The position numbers were made by a program, and so were the translations under genes. Under the pieces are notes generated by a model. The model worked only from the letters and a program-made list of their open reading frames with translations. It searched no databases and was not told the DNA's origin. A DNA stretch of 64,000 nt, taken from Glycomyces lechevalierae (lineage in GTDB: Bacteria > Actinomycetota > Actinomycetes > Mycobacteriales > Micromonosporaceae). The DNA lies in contig NZ_JAPZVQ010000005.1 in assembly GCF_027622945.1 (NCBI RefSeq), positions 196,040-260,039 of the forward strand, in the 5' to 3' direction. Shown one piece after another: positions 45,746 through 54,760 of this stretch (position 1 is its first letter; every line of letters begins with the position of its first letter).

Positions 45746-47092
45746 CTAGTGGGCTCCGATCTTCGAGCTGTCGTTCAGCGGCGGAGCGAAGAGCGGGGGC
45801 TTGTGCCCTTCGATGTAGTCGAGGTAGTCCTGCCGGAAGTACTTCAGCGAGGACGTGACGCACGAGGTCGCCCCGTCGCCGAGGCCGCAGAAGGAGCGGC
45901 CGAGGAGGTTCTTGCACGCGCTCTCGAGGAGCTTGAGGTCGCCGAGGGAGCCCTGGCCGGAGAGGAGGCGCTCGTAGACGCGCACCATCCAGTAGTTGCC
46001 CTCGCGGCACGGCGTGCACTTGCCGCAGGATTCGTGCGCGTAGAACTTGATCCAGCGCCAGCAGGCGACGACCGGGTCGTCCTGGTCGGAGAAGATCATG
46101 ACCGCGGTGGTGCCGAGGATCGAGCCGGCCTTGGCGACGTTGTCGAAGTCGAGGGGGACGTCGATCGAGTCGGCCGCGAGCATCGGGGTCGAGGACCCGC
46201 CGGGGGTGAAGAACTTGAGCTCGTGGCCGTCCTCCATGCCGCCGGCGAGTTCGATGAGCTCGCGGAGCGTGGTGCCCAGGGAGCACTCGTACTGGCCGGG
46301 GCGCTTGACGCGGCCGGAGAGCGAGTAGATCATCGTGCCCGCGGCGTTCTCGGACCCGAGGTCCTTCCACCACTGCGCACCGCCGAGCACAATGTGCGGG
46401 ACGGCGGCGATGGAGCCGACGTTGTTGATGCAGGTGGGCTTGTTGTAGAGCCCGTGCGTCGCAGGGAAGGGCGGGCGCAGGCGCGGCTGGCCCCGCTTGC
46501 CCTCCAGGGAGTCGAGGAGGGCGGTCTCCTCGCCGCAGATGTAAGCGCCTGCGCCGGAGTGGATGACGACCTCGAGGTCGAAGCCGGAGCCGAGGATGTC
46601 CTTGCCGAGGTAGCCGGCCTCCTTGGCCTCCCGCACGGCGTTGCGCAGACGGCGGGCGGCGTGGACGGCCTCCCCGCGGACGTAGACGAACGCGCGGCTC
46701 GCCTTGATGGCGTAGGAGGCGATGACGATGCCCTCGATGAGCGAGTGCGGGTCGTTCATCATGAGCGGCAGGTCCTTGCAGGTGCCCGGCTCGCCTTCGT
46801 CGGCGTTGACGACCAGGTAGTGGTCCTGGCCGTCGTCGGGCACGAACTGCCACTTCATGCCCACGGGGAACCCGGCGCCGCCGCGTCCGCGGTGGCCGGA
46901 GTCCTTCATGAAGGTGATCAGGTCGGCCTCGGAGTACTTGAGGGCCTTGCGGAGCGCCTTGTAGCCGTCGAGCTGCTCGTAGACGTCGAGCTTCCACGCG
47001 CCCGGGGACATCCACCGCTTGGTGACGACGGGCTTGAGCTTGTTGAGGGCGTCCTCGCGGGGCCGCCTGGGACCGGGCACGGTAACGCTCAC
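45746..47092 (-). CDS. nuoF: NADH-quinone oxidoreductase subunit F
   Basis: A 448-residue NADH dehydrogenase subunit with FMN site [16 protein letters not shown] and [16 protein letters not shown]-binding [22 protein letters not shown], and N3 cluster ligands [11 protein letters not shown] with a distal cysteine. GTG 47092 overlaps the nuoE stop (GTGA). Confidence 0.98.
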   Translation of the reverse strand: MSVTVPGPRRPREDALNKLKPVVTKRWMSPGAWKLDVYEQLDGYKALRKALKYSEADLITFMKDSGHRGRGGAGFPVGMKWQFVPDDGQDHYLVVNADEGEPGTCKDLPLMMNDPHSLIEGIVIASYAIKASRAFVYVRGEAVHAARRLRNAVREAKEAGYLGKDILGSGFDLEVVIHSGAGAYICGEETALLDSLEGKRGQPRLRPPFPATHGLYNKPTCINNVGSIAAVPHIVLGGAQWWKDLGSENAAGTMIYSLSGRVKRPGQYECSLGTTLRELIELAGGMEDGHELKFFTPGGSSTPMLAADSIDVPLDFDNVAKAGSILGTTAVMIFSDQDDPVVACWRWIKFYAHESCGKCTPCREGNYWMVRVYERLLSGQGSLGDLKLLESACKNLLGRSFCGLGDGATSCVTSSLKYFRQDYLDYIEGHKPPLFAPPLNDSSKIGAH

Positions 47093-47787
47093 TTCGCTTC
47101 CTCGGGTTGTTTGTCCAGCAAGGGCGCGTTGGGGTCGTAGGAGGGCGCGGTGATGCCCGCTTCAGCCGCGAGGCGCGCGCCGGCGAGCGTCGCGTCGCCC
47201 TGGGCGTTGCCTTCGAGCCCGGCGGTGCGCTCCTCCTCGAACCCGGCCAGTTGCACCGAGATCTCGCGGAGCGTGCAGAGCGGCGCGCCGCGGGTGGGGA
47301 TCGGGCGGCGGCCTTCCTTCAACTCGCGCACCAGGTCGAGGGTCTTGGCCTCGTCCATGTCGTCGAAGAACTCGTAGTTGACGGTGACCACGGGCGCGTA
47401 GTCGCACGCGGCCAGGCACTCGGCGTGCTCCAGCGTGATCTTGCCGTCCACAGTGGTCTCATCATGGCCGACGTCGAGTTCGTCGCTGACCGCGTCGAAG
47501 AGCTTCTGCCCGCCCTTGGCCTGGCAGAGGGTGTTGGTGCACACCGAGACGAGCCAGTCGCCGGCCGGTTCGCGCTTGTACATCGTGTAGAAGGTCGAGA
47601 CCGCCTGCACCTGCGCCTTGGTGATGTCCAGGATCTCGGCGCAGAAGGCGATGCCGTCGTCCGAGACGTAGCCGTCGTGCGACTGCACCAGGTGGAGCAG
47701 CGGCAGGAGCGCCGAGCGCTCGCGGCCCTCGGGGTAGCGGACGAGGATGGCCTCGGCCTGCTCGCGGATCTTCTCCGGGTAGTTCAC
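47089..47787 (-). CDS. nuoE: NADH-quinone oxidoreductase subunit E
   Basis: A 232-residue thioredoxin-like subunit. The 2Fe-2S cluster N1a ligands are in [11 protein letters not shown] and [12 protein letters not shown] use the GTG at 47787 ([10 protein letters not shown]) because it overlaps the nuoD stop as GTGA and GGGAGG precedes it; a TTG at 47796 would add three residues. The C-terminal 50 residues ([14 protein letters not shown]...) are an actinobacterial extension. Confidence 0.96.
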   Translation of the reverse strand: MNYPEKIREQAEAILVRYPEGRERSALLPLLHLVQSHDGYVSDDGIAFCAEILDITKAQVQAVSTFYTMYKREPAGDWLVSVCTNTLCQAKGGQKLFDAVSDELDVGHDETTVDGKITLEHAECLAACDYAPVVTVNYEFFDDMDEAKTLDLVRELKEGRRPIPTRGAPLCTLREISVQLAGFEEERTAGLEGNAQGDATLAGARLAAEAGITAPSYDPNAPLLDKQPEEAK

Positions 47788-49127
47788 CTGTCGCAACCTC
47801 CCATGACCGGGTCGAGCGAGGCCCCGCCCGCGATGACGTCCGCGAGCAGGCCGCCTTCGGCGAGCGCGGGGAGCGACTGCAGGTTGACGAAGGAAGGGTC
47901 TCGCATGTGGACGCGGAACGGCCTCGTGCCGCCGTCGGAGACGGCGTGGATGCCGAGTTCCCCGCGTGGGGCCTCGATGGCGGTGTACACCTGCCCGGCC
48001 GGGACCCGGAAGCCCTCGGTGACGAGCTTGAAGTGGTGGATCAGGGCCTCCATCGACTGGCTCATGATGTGCCGGATGTGGTTGAGGCTGTTGCCCATGC
48101 CGTCGTTGCCGAGGGCGAGCTGGGCGGGCCAGGCGATCTTCTTGTCCTCGACCATGACCGGGCCGGGCTCGAGCTTGTCGAGGCCCTGGCTGATGATCCG
48201 CAGGCTCTGGCGGATCTCCTCCAGACGCACGACGTAGCGGGCCCAGGCGTCGGCGCCGTTGTGGGTCGGCACCTCGAAGTCGTACTCCTCGTAGCCGCAG
48301 TACGGCATGGTCTTGCGCAGGTCCCAGGGGAGCCCGGCGGAGCGGAGCACGGGGCCGGTGACGCCGAGAGCGAGGCAGCCGGAGACGTCGAGATAGCCGA
48401 CGCCCTGGGTGCGCTCCTGCCAGATGGCGTTGCCGGTGAGGAGGCCCTCGTAGTCGTCGAGGCCCTGCGGCATGTAGTCGACGAACTCGCGGATCATCTT
48501 GAGGCCGTCGCGCGGGAGGTCCTGGGCGACGCCGCCGGGGCGCACGTACGCCATGTTCATGCGCAGGCCGCAGACGGCCTCGAAGATGTCGAGGATCTTC
48601 TCGCGGTCGCGGAAGCCGTAGATCATCATCGAGAGCGCGCCGAGCTCCATGCCCGTGGTCGCGAGGGCGACCAGGTGGGAGCTGATGCGGTTGAGCTCCA
48701 TCATGATCACGCGGATCACGTCGGCGCGTTTGGGGACCGTGATGCCGAGCAGCTTCTCGACGGCGAGGCAGTAGGCGGTCTCGTTGAAGATCGGCGCGAG
48801 GTAGTCGGCGCGGGTCACGAAGGTCGTGCCCTGGGTCCAGTTGCGGTACTCGAGGTTCTTCTCGATGCCGGTGTGGAGGTAGCCGACGATGGGGCGCACC
48901 GAGCGGACGGTCTCGCCTTCGAGCTCGCAGACCAGGCGCAGCACGCCGTGCGTGGACGGGTGCTGCGGGCCGAGGTTGACGATGAGGCGCTCTTCGCTGA
49001 CCGGGTCGACCGAGGCGACGAGCTCGTCCCAGTCCCCGCCGGTGACGGTGTAGACGCGGCCCTCGGTCGTGTCCCGTTCGGCCGCATAAGCGTCGGCGGT
49101 GCCGTTGTGATTGTCGGTGGCGGTCAC
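47784..49127 (-). CDS. nuoD: NADH-quinone oxidoreductase subunit D
   Basis: A 447-residue, 49-kDa-type subunit lining the quinone site. [15 protein letters not shown] carries the quinone-site His, and [34 protein letters not shown] and [11 protein letters not shown] are all intact. Its GTG at 49127 sits inside a duplicated copy of the nuoC 3' end, 94 bases beyond the true nuoC stop (see 49122-49255). Confidence 0.97.
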   Translation of the reverse strand: MTATDNHNGTADAYAAERDTTEGRVYTVTGGDWDELVASVDPVSEERLIVNLGPQHPSTHGVLRLVCELEGETVRSVRPIVGYLHTGIEKNLEYRNWTQGTTFVTRADYLAPIFNETAYCLAVEKLLGITVPKRADVIRVIMMELNRISSHLVALATTGMELGALSMMIYGFRDREKILDIFEAVCGLRMNMAYVRPGGVAQDLPRDGLKMIREFVDYMPQGLDDYEGLLTGNAIWQERTQGVGYLDVSGCLALGVTGPVLRSAGLPWDLRKTMPYCGYEEYDFEVPTHNGADAWARYVVRLEEIRQSLRIISQGLDKLEPGPVMVEDKKIAWPAQLALGNDGMGNSLNHIRHIMSQSMEALIHHFKLVTEGFRVPAGQVYTAIEAPRGELGIHAVSDGGTRPFRVHMRDPSFVNLQSLPALAEGGLLADVIAGGASLDPVMGGCDR

Positions 49128-49255
49128 TTGCAGGCCCTCCTCTCGTCTGGCGGCGGGCAGTGCTTCTCTCCGCGGGGGGCTCCGCCGCCCCGCACCCCCC
49201 GTGGGGCGTCCATGCCGCTGGTCACTTGTAGGCCCGCCTCTCGTCCGGCGGAGGG
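49122..49255. repeat. Duplicated nuoC 3' end flanking a REP-like hairpin
   Basis: A 36-base segment at 49220-49255 (the real nuoC end) recurs at 49122-49157 with four mismatches. The copy includes AAGTGACC, which holds nuoD's GTG start. Between them lie 62 bases with a GC-rich hairpin, CGGGGGG (49173-49179) and CCCCCCG (49195-49201). Every other junction in the operon is 0-10 bases or an overlap. Confidence 0.85.
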
Positions 49256-49917
49256 ATGTGCGCGCCCTTGTACTCCACGGCGATGCCGCCGAGCGGGTAG
49301 TCCTTCCGCTGCGGGAAGCCCTCCCAGTCGTCGGGCATGAGGATGCGGGTGAGGTGCGGGTGGCCCTCGAAGACGACGCCGAACATGTCGTACGCCTCCC
49401 GCTCCTGCCAGTCGGCGGTCGGGTACACGGCCGTCACGGAGGCGACCGTCGGGTTGTCAAGGCCCACAGCGGTTTCGAGTCGCACCCGGCGCCGGTAGGT
49501 CATCGACGTCAGGTGATAGGTGACGTGGAGCCGGTTGCGCTGGTCCGGGTAGTCCACGCCGGACACCGAGCTGCAGAGCTCGAAGCGCAGGCTCTCGTCG
49601 TCGCGCATCGTCTTGCAGACGTCGGCGACGCGGTCGGGCGCGATGTGGATCGTGAGCTCGCCACGGTCGACGATCACCGCGCGGGTGATCTCGTCGCCGT
49701 GCGCCTCGCGCAGGGCCGCGACGATCTCGTCGAAGTACTCGCCGAGCGGTTCGGGCGTCGAGACGATCTCGCCGGCGCTCGGCTGGGCCTGCACGAGGCC
49801 GCCGAAGCCGGAGGTGTCGCCGGTGTCGCTGACGCCGAACAGTCCCTTGTGCTGCATGCCGACCGGCTGCACGTCGTCGGGGCCCGCAGCCCCGGTCCCT
49901 GTCGGATCGGCGCTCAT
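49222..49917 (-). CDS. nuoC: NADH-quinone oxidoreductase subunit C
   Basis: A 231-residue, 30-kDa-type subunit. The signature [23 protein letters not shown] is followed by [19 protein letters not shown]. It has a Gly/Asp-rich N-terminus and no acidic loop, unlike NuoC2. ATG 49917 overlaps the nuoB stop (ATGA). Its last 35 bases are duplicated downstream, before nuoD. Confidence 0.97.
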   Translation of the reverse strand: MSADPTGTGAAGPDDVQPVGMQHKGLFGVSDTGDTSGFGGLVQAQPSAGEIVSTPEPLGEYFDEIVAALREAHGDEITRAVIVDRGELTIHIAPDRVADVCKTMRDDESLRFELCSSVSGVDYPDQRNRLHVTYHLTSMTYRRRVRLETAVGLDNPTVASVTAVYPTADWQEREAYDMFGVVFEGHPHLTRILMPDDWEGFPQRKDYPLGGIAVEYKGAHIPPPDERRAYK

Positions 49918-50549
49918 CGCTTGGCCACCGCCTTCCGGATGCGCAGCTGCTCTTCCGTCCCGGTCTTCACGGCCTCGGTCCACTCCTTCTTGCGCTGCTT
50001 GTCGAAGCGGTAGGAGGAGGGCATCGCGCCGGGCTTGATCAGGGGCTCGGGGAGGTCGGCGAGGGCCTGGCGGCGCTTCTCGCCGAGCGGCTCGGCCTGG
50101 ACCTTCTCGTGGAGCTTGAGGATCGCGTCGAGCAGCATCTCGGGGCGCGGGGGGCAGCCGGGGAGGTACATGTCGACGGGCACGACGTGGTCGACGCCCT
50201 GCACGATCGCGTAGTTGTTGAACATGCCGCCGGACGTGGCGCACACGCCCATCGAGAGGACCCACTTCGGTTCGGGCATCTGGTCGTAGATCTGGCGCAG
50301 GACGGGGGCCATCTTCTGGCTCACCCGTCCGGCGACGATCATGAGGTCCGCCTGGCGCGGGGAGGCCCGGAAGACCTCCATGCCGAAGCGGCCGGTGTCG
50401 TAGCGGGCCGCGCCGGTGGCCATCATCTCGATGGCGCAGCAGGCGAGCCCGAACGTGGCGGGCCACATCGAGGCCCGGCGGGTCCAGTTCACCAGTGCCT
50501 CAACGGTGGTGAGGATGATGCCCTGCGGGAGTTTCTCTTCTACACCCAT
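49914..50549 (-). CDS. nuoB: NADH-quinone oxidoreductase subunit B
   Basis: A 211-residue subunit binding terminal cluster N2 with [20 protein letters not shown] and [11 protein letters not shown]. The C-terminal 45 residues ([16 protein letters not shown]) are an extension lacking in NuoB2. It lies 9 bases after nuoA. Confidence 0.98.
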   Translation of the reverse strand: MGVEEKLPQGIILTTVEALVNWTRRASMWPATFGLACCAIEMMATGAARYDTGRFGMEVFRASPRQADLMIVAGRVSQKMAPVLRQIYDQMPEPKWVLSMGVCATSGGMFNNYAIVQGVDHVVPVDMYLPGCPPRPEMLLDAILKLHEKVQAEPLGEKRRQALADLPEPLIKPGAMPSSYRFDKQRKKEWTEAVKTGTEEQLRIRKAVAKR

Positions 50550-50558
50550 TTCGGAACC

Positions 50559-50924
50559 TCAGTCCCAGTCCAGTCCGCCGCGACGCCATTCGTAGGCGTA
50601 GGCGACGAACAGCGCGGCGATGAACATGAGGACGGCCCAGAACCCGAAGATCCCGAGGACGTCGTGGTGGACCGCCCACGGCACGAGGAAGATGATCTCG
50701 ATGTCGAAGACGATGAACAGCATCGCGGTGAGGTAGAACTTCACCGGGAACTTCGTCGGCCCCGAGCTCGTGGGGGCCGGCTCGATGCCGCATTCGTAAG
50801 GGTCGTACTTGGCGCGGTTCCTGCGGTGCGGGCCGGTGATGCGCGAGGCGACCACCGAGACGATGCCGAACCCGGCGCCGATCGCGAACATGATGACGAC
50901 GGGCACGTAGACTTCCATCCCCAT
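50559..50924 (-). CDS. nuoA: NADH-quinone oxidoreductase subunit A
   Basis: A 121-residue, three-TM subunit with KYDPYECGIEPAPTSSG and FDIEIIFLVPWAV. Its ATG overlaps the menJ stop by one base (TAATG), so the reductase gene and the nuo genes are translationally coupled. Confidence 0.97.
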   Translation of the reverse strand: MGMEVYVPVVIMFAIGAGFGIVSVVASRITGPHRRNRAKYDPYECGIEPAPTSSGPTKFPVKFYLTAMLFIVFDIEIIFLVPWAVHHDVLGIFGFWAVLMFIAALFVAYAYEWRRGGLDWD

Positions 50925-52210
50925 TAGACCCTCCTTCCGAGTGTGGGCGTGACGATCCGCATGCCGTTGACGATCCGGTCGGCGGTGTCGCGGCCGGGTC
51001 GGTCGGTGAGGTTCGCCAGCAGTTTCAACACGACGCGCATGAGCGCGGGACGCTTCAGGCCGTGCTCGGTGCACAGCTTCATGACGGCGGGCCTGCCGAT
51101 GAGGTGCGTGAAGACGCCGCCCATGCGGTAGTACGAGCCCCAGAGGTCGTCCATCCTGTCGGCGTAGGTGCGCAGCACGGCTTCGCGGCGCGGCACCGAG
51201 CGGGCCTTGAACGCTTCGGCGACCACGGATCCGGCGACCTCGCCGGCCTCCACCGCGTAGGCGATGCCCTCGCCGTTGAAGGGGTTGACCATGCCGCCGG
51301 AGTCGCCGACGAGCATGAGGCCGCGGCTGTAGTGCGGGGTCCGGTTGAAGCCCATGGGAAGCGCGGCGCCGCGCACTGGTCCGTCGGCGTTCGCCTCGTC
51401 GGCGAGACCCCATTCCTCGGGAGTGTTCGCGAGCCAGTCGCGCAGCAGCGCCCGGTAGTCGGTCTTGCCGTAGCCCTCGGAGGAGTTGAGCACCCCGAGG
51501 CCGACGTTGACGCGGCCGTCGCCGAGGCCGAAGATCCAGCCGTAGCCGGGCTGCAGCACGTCCGGCTCGGCGGCGGTGCGCAGCGCGAGCCAGGACTCGA
51601 GGTAATCGTCGTCGTGCTTGGCCGGGGACTTGTAGTACTGGCGGACCGCGACGCCCATGGGGCGCTTCTCGTCCCGCTTGAGCCCCAGGGCGAGTGCGAG
51701 GCGGCCGGAGACGCCGTCGGCGGCGATCACGAGCGGCGCGCGGTAGGTCAGCTGCTCGCCGTCCTTGACGGCGGTGACCCCGCAGACGCGGCCGGCGAGG
51801 TCGAAGACCGGCGCGGTGACCTTGACGCCGCATTCGAGCGAGGCTCCGGCGGCGACGGCGCGGTCGGCGAGGATCTGGTCGAAGTCGAGGCGAGTGCGGG
51901 TGAGGCCGTAGTTCGGGAAGGCCTGGAGTTCGGGCCAGTCGAGTTCGATGGCGATGTCGTCGGCGACGACGCGCAGGCCGCGGTTGCGGATCCAGCCGGC
52001 GGATTCGGAGGTGTCGACGCCCATCTTGAGCAGTTGTGCGACGGCGCGGGGGGTGAGGCCGTCGCCGCAGACCTTCTCGCGGGGGAAATGCGTCTTTTCC
52101 AGCAGCAGCACGTCGAGGCCCCGGGAGGCCAGGTGGTAGGCCGCGGCCGAACCACCGGGTCCCGCGCCGACGACGATGACGTCGGCCTCCGGGGATGCGT
52201 GAGTGGTCAC
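50924..52210 (-). CDS. menJ: Geranylgeranyl-reductase-family flavoprotein, probable menaquinone reductase MenJ
   Basis: A 428-residue FAD enzyme with the N-terminal dinucleotide motif VVGAGPGGSAAAYHLA (13-28), the GGR-family LEKTHFPREKVCGDGLTPRAV and FAD-binding MLVGDSGGMVNPFNGEGIAYA. In mycobacteria MenJ saturates one isoprene unit of menaquinone. Being first gene of the nuo operon, and fused to nuoA by TAATG, supports that role. GTG 52210 follows GAGAGGAC. A perfect Rex-type operator lies 52 bases upstream. Confidence 0.9.
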   Translation of the reverse strand: MTTHASPEADVIVVGAGPGGSAAAYHLASRGLDVLLLEKTHFPREKVCGDGLTPRAVAQLLKMGVDTSESAGWIRNRGLRVVADDIAIELDWPELQAFPNYGLTRTRLDFDQILADRAVAAGASLECGVKVTAPVFDLAGRVCGVTAVKDGEQLTYRAPLVIAADGVSGRLALALGLKRDEKRPMGVAVRQYYKSPAKHDDDYLESWLALRTAAEPDVLQPGYGWIFGLGDGRVNVGLGVLNSSEGYGKTDYRALLRDWLANTPEEWGLADEANADGPVRGAALPMGFNRTPHYSRGLMLVGDSGGMVNPFNGEGIAYAVEAGEVAGSVVAEAFKARSVPRREAVLRTYADRMDDLWGSYYRMGGVFTHLIGRPAVMKLCTEHGLKRPALMRVVLKLLANLTDRPGRDTADRIVNGMRIVTPTLGRRV

Positions 52211-52261
52211 GGGCGTCCTCTCAGGCGGTCGGGGCGGTGATCCTTTTAACGACCATCCGGC

Positions 52262-52279
52262 TTGTGAAGATCTTCACAA
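52262..52279. promoter_or_regulatory. Rex-type operator before menJ-nuoA-N
   Basis: TTGTGAA-GATC-TTCACAA, extended by C/G into a perfect 20-bp palindrome (52261-52280). It matches the Rex consensus TTGTGAA-N4-TTCACAA exactly. Rex represses respiratory genes until NADH/NAD+ rises. Confidence 0.9.
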
Positions 52280-52321
52280 GCGTTTGCCGCAAGTCTAGAA
52301 CTCCGCTATCTACGCCCTGTC

Positions 52322-52339
52322 ACTTAGGTCCGCCTAAGT
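52322..52339. promoter_or_regulatory. ACTTAGG palindrome
   Basis: ACTTAGG-TCCG-CCTAAGT, perfect 7-4-7. It resembles half of an iron box but the spacing does not fit IdeR/DtxR. It may act on menJ or wrbA. Confidence 0.5.
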
Positions 52340-52565
52340 TGTCATTATTCGAGGTCACGGTGCATACAGACGTGCGTGAACCAGAGTTGCTGGAGCGAGG
52401 CCAGCGCCTGAGGCGACACGAGTCGAGCTAGTGATAAAGCCGACAGTCGAATACCCTTGCAACACGTATCCCCTTGAAACACTCTCGTAACAAGTGCCGT
52501 GAGCGAATGCCGTTGCCCCTATAAGGGAAGGCGGCGAGTGAGGCAACGTGGCCAGCGACACATCG

Positions 52566-52623
52566 TTCAAATTTGAAACTTCTCCCGGATGGCCGTATGG
52601 TCGATGGGTAATTCAAATCTGAA
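52566..52623. promoter_or_regulatory. Two 12-bp operator candidates before wrbA
   Basis: TTCAAATTTGAA (52566-52577, perfect palindrome) and TTCAAATCTGAA (52612-52623, one mismatch), with starts 46 bp apart, the second ending 34 bases before the ATG of wrbA. No divergent regulator is present, so the binding protein lies elsewhere. Confidence 0.65.
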
Positions 52624-52657
52624 CTAATCAGTTCGCACTCTTCGAAGAGGTAGGAAC

Positions 52658-53281
52658 ATGTCTGCTGTCGAGCCCGTCAAGGTCTCCGTCATCTTCTACT
52701 CGGCCACCGGCAACGTCACCGCCCTGGCCCGTCAGATCGCCGAGGCTGCTGAGAAGCAGGGCGCCGAGGTGCGTCTGCGCCGCGTCGCCGAGCTCGCTCC
52801 GCGCGAAGCGATCGACTCGAACCCGGCCTGGGCCGCCAACTACGACGCGATCGCCGAGCTCCCCGAGGCGACCCCGGACGACGTCGACTGGGCGGACGCG
52901 GTCTTCGTCGGCTCCCCCACCCGCTTCGGCAACGTCGCGTCGCAGCTCAAGCAGTTCCTCGACACCCTCGGCGGCCTCTGGTTCCAGGGCAAGCTGGCCG
53001 GCAAGGTCTACTCGGGCTTCGCGGCCGCCTCCGGCAAGCACGGCGGCAACGAGTCCACCCTGCTCGCGCTGTACAACTCCTTCCACCACTTCGGCGGCAT
53101 CGTCGTCGCCCCGGGCTACGCCAACGAGACGCTGTTCGCCAACGCCTCGCCTTACGGTGTCTCCCACTGGAACGGCTCCGACATCGACGAGACGACCCTC
53201 GCCGCCGCGGCCGCCCAGGCCGAGCGCGTGGTCGAGACTGCGGCGGCCCTGAAGGCCGGCCGCGCTGCCATCGCTGCTTAG
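52658..53281 (+). CDS. wrbA: NAD(P)H:quinone oxidoreductase, WrbA family
   Basis: A 207-residue flavodoxin-like FMN enzyme reducing quinones by two electrons. The FMN phosphate loop is FYSATGNVTALAR (13-25). GSPTRFGNVASQLKQFLDT and AASGKHGGNESTLL bind the isoalloxazine ring. ATG 52658 follows GAGGTAGG. Single gene with its own strong terminator and paired upstream operators. Confidence 0.92.
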   Translation: MSAVEPVKVSVIFYSATGNVTALARQIAEAAEKQGAEVRLRRVAELAPREAIDSNPAWAANYDAIAELPEATPDDVDWADAVFVGSPTRFGNVASQLKQFLDTLGGLWFQGKLAGKVYSGFAAASGKHGGNESTLLALYNSFHHFGGIVVAPGYANETLFANASPYGVSHWNGSDIDETTLAAAAAQAERVVETAAALKAGRAAIAA

Positions 53282-53321
53282 TCGGTAGCTCGGCACCTCG
53301 GTAAGTCGCTTACGCGCGAAT

Positions 53322-53355
53322 AGCGCCCGCCTGATCTTTTGATCGGGTGGGCGCT
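53322..53355 (+). terminator. Intrinsic terminator of wrbA
   Basis: A 15-bp stem, AGCGCCCGCCTGATC / GATCGGGTGGGCGCT with two G-T wobbles, loop TTTT, then TTTTGCG. Confidence 0.93.
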
Positions 53356-54109
53356 TTTTGCGTTGGTGGGGTTTGTTTTTGGTTTGGGTTCAGGCGGGCA
53401 GCGACGAAGAGGTGAGTTGATGGATGCGGTCGCTGGCGGGATGCGGGTTTGTTTCGGGGCGGGCGACACTCCCGACCGCGGGGGCCGGTGTCGGCTGTTC
53501 CCTTGGGGTGCAGGGGGTTTGGGGCGAAACGTGAGGGTCTTGTACCCCTGTGGGTGATGACAGTGTGGGGTGGTGCGAGGGATGATTGATGTACGCACAG
53601 GGATACGGAAAACGTACAGGTGGCGAGTAGGTGCAAGCAGACTACGCCAAGCCTCTGGCCGAAACCCAAACCAGACGCTTTTCCGAAACCACTGCCTTGA
53701 CGAAACAGTGGTTTCAGTCCCCTTGGTGCTATCGGGATCCGCAGCGGACCACGGCCTCTTCAAAGGAGGGCGTGCTGGGTGGGAGATCGCCGGTCGGGAT
53801 CACCTCGACCGGAGGCGGTGCTTGGAACGAGGCACACGAAGACGTCTGGTGTGACCGCGAGGCCTGCAAGGCCTGAGCGAGGTCGCTGAGGCCTGCACGG
53901 GAGACCAGACGAGCACGGACCCGCTCACCAGCCAGGCCCGTGCACCCCGAACACACCGCCGTATCGATACGGCACGAGCATGCCCTGACCGACCGCCGAC
54001 ACCACGGCGCGAGCATGCCCGGTCGGACCATCGCAATCGCCAGAGCGCGAGCGTGCCCGGTCGGACCGAAGATCAGGGATACACGGAAAGGAGAAGTCCC
54101 GAGTACCGA
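53356..54109. other. Repeat-rich gene-free region
   Basis: About 750 bases with no supportable gene, richer in T/G runs at its left end. It holds the hairpins GAAACCACTG/CAGTGGTTTC (53685-53715) and CCGGTCG/CGACCGG (53790-53812), a duplicated GAGGCCTGCA (53859 and 53888), and three copies of a GCACGAGCATGCCC-type unit (from 53971, 54006 and 54044). It may be a decayed insertion or a non-coding RNA locus. Confidence 0.5.
53971..54067. repeat. Three imperfect ~24-bp repeats
   Basis: The units beginning GGCACGAGCATGCCC (53971), GGCGCGAGCATGCCC (54006) and AGCGCGAGCGTGCCC (54044) continue similarly; the last two both run into GGTCGGACC. Spacing is 35 and 38 bp. Confidence 0.65.
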
Positions 54110-54760
54110 TCAGAGTTGGTCGTCGAAATGCTCAGGGGAATCGAAGGGGGCCACGGCTTCGTGAGAGGTGGGAATGCCCTCTGGGAAGTAGTTGCCGACA
54201 CGGTCGCCGTCGCTGCCGGGGGTGATCCCTCCGGCGGGTGGGATGTACTCGATCTCGCCCTTGTCGCTGACCGGGACGCAGCCGCCGAAACTCACCATGA
54301 AGGTCGCCAGGTAGGCGGCGGAGTACCAGATGCTCACGCCCTCTTCGGTGATGGCCTTGATGTCGCGGTAGGTCCCGCCGTCGCCCTCTGTGGCGTCGTC
54401 GCGGGCGATCTGATAGCCGAGGGAGGTCCAGTGCTCACGGAGGACGTTCACGTACTCCTCGTTGACGAGCGGGGTCGCCGAGTCTTCGGCGGAGAACTGG
54501 TAGCGGATCTCCACGGAGGTGTAGTTCGGGTCGTCGACGCCGTTGTGGCTGCAGGGGATCTCGCCCCAGGAGCGGTTCGCGAAGCCGGGGAAGTCGGGCA
54601 GGACGTCGACGAGGTCGGCGACCGCCGCTTCGGCCGGGGCGTAGACCTCGGCCTGCTGGTACTCGCTCTCCGGCGGGGTGTCCATGTCCTTCTCCATTGG
54701 GCTGCATGCGGTGACGGTGGTGATGAGGGCGGCAAGTCCGGCGAGGAGCAGGCGGGTCAT
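54110..54760 (-). CDS. Lipoprotein of a DUF1023-hydrolase module
   Basis: A 216-residue protein with a signal peptide ending in lipobox TVTAC (Cys19). The mature part is acidic with two more cysteines (IPCSHN, GGCVPV) that may pair. No enzyme motif. Its ATG overlaps the hydrolase stop (ATGA), so it is made with the hydrolase; it may tether or sense at the membrane. Confidence 0.78.
   Translation of the reverse strand: MTRLLLAGLAALITTVTACSPMEKDMDTPPESEYQQAEVYAPAEAAVADLVDVLPDFPGFANRSWGEIPCSHNGVDDPNYTSVEIRYQFSAEDSATPLVNEEYVNVLREHWTSLGYQIARDDATEGDGGTYRDIKAITEEGVSIWYSAAYLATFMVSFGGCVPVSDKGEIEYIPPAGGITPGSDGDRVGNYFPEGIPTSHEAVAPFDSPEHFDDQL

Larger units (their letters stand above)
52281..52657. other. 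Gene-free region between menJ and wrbA
   Basis: AT-richer than its flanks. It contains ACTTAGG-TCCG-CCTAAGT (52322-52339, perfect dyad), CGTTGCC/GGCAACG (52511-52548) and the two TTCAAAT(T/C)TGAA boxes before wrbA. No gene or tRNA is recognised. Confidence 0.5.

Noticed and set aside
52322..52339. Iron box (IdeR/DtxR)
   Set aside because: TTAGG and CCTAA are separated by four bases, not the nine of the consensus, and no iron genes are adjacent.
53278..53763. 161-residue minus-strand ORF
   Set aside because: It runs through the wrbA terminator, is Pro/Arg-rich and has no ribosome site.
53631..53876. 81-residue plus-strand ORF
   Set aside because: Spans the GAAACCACTG hairpin, no Shine-Dalgarno, no family; treated as non-coding.
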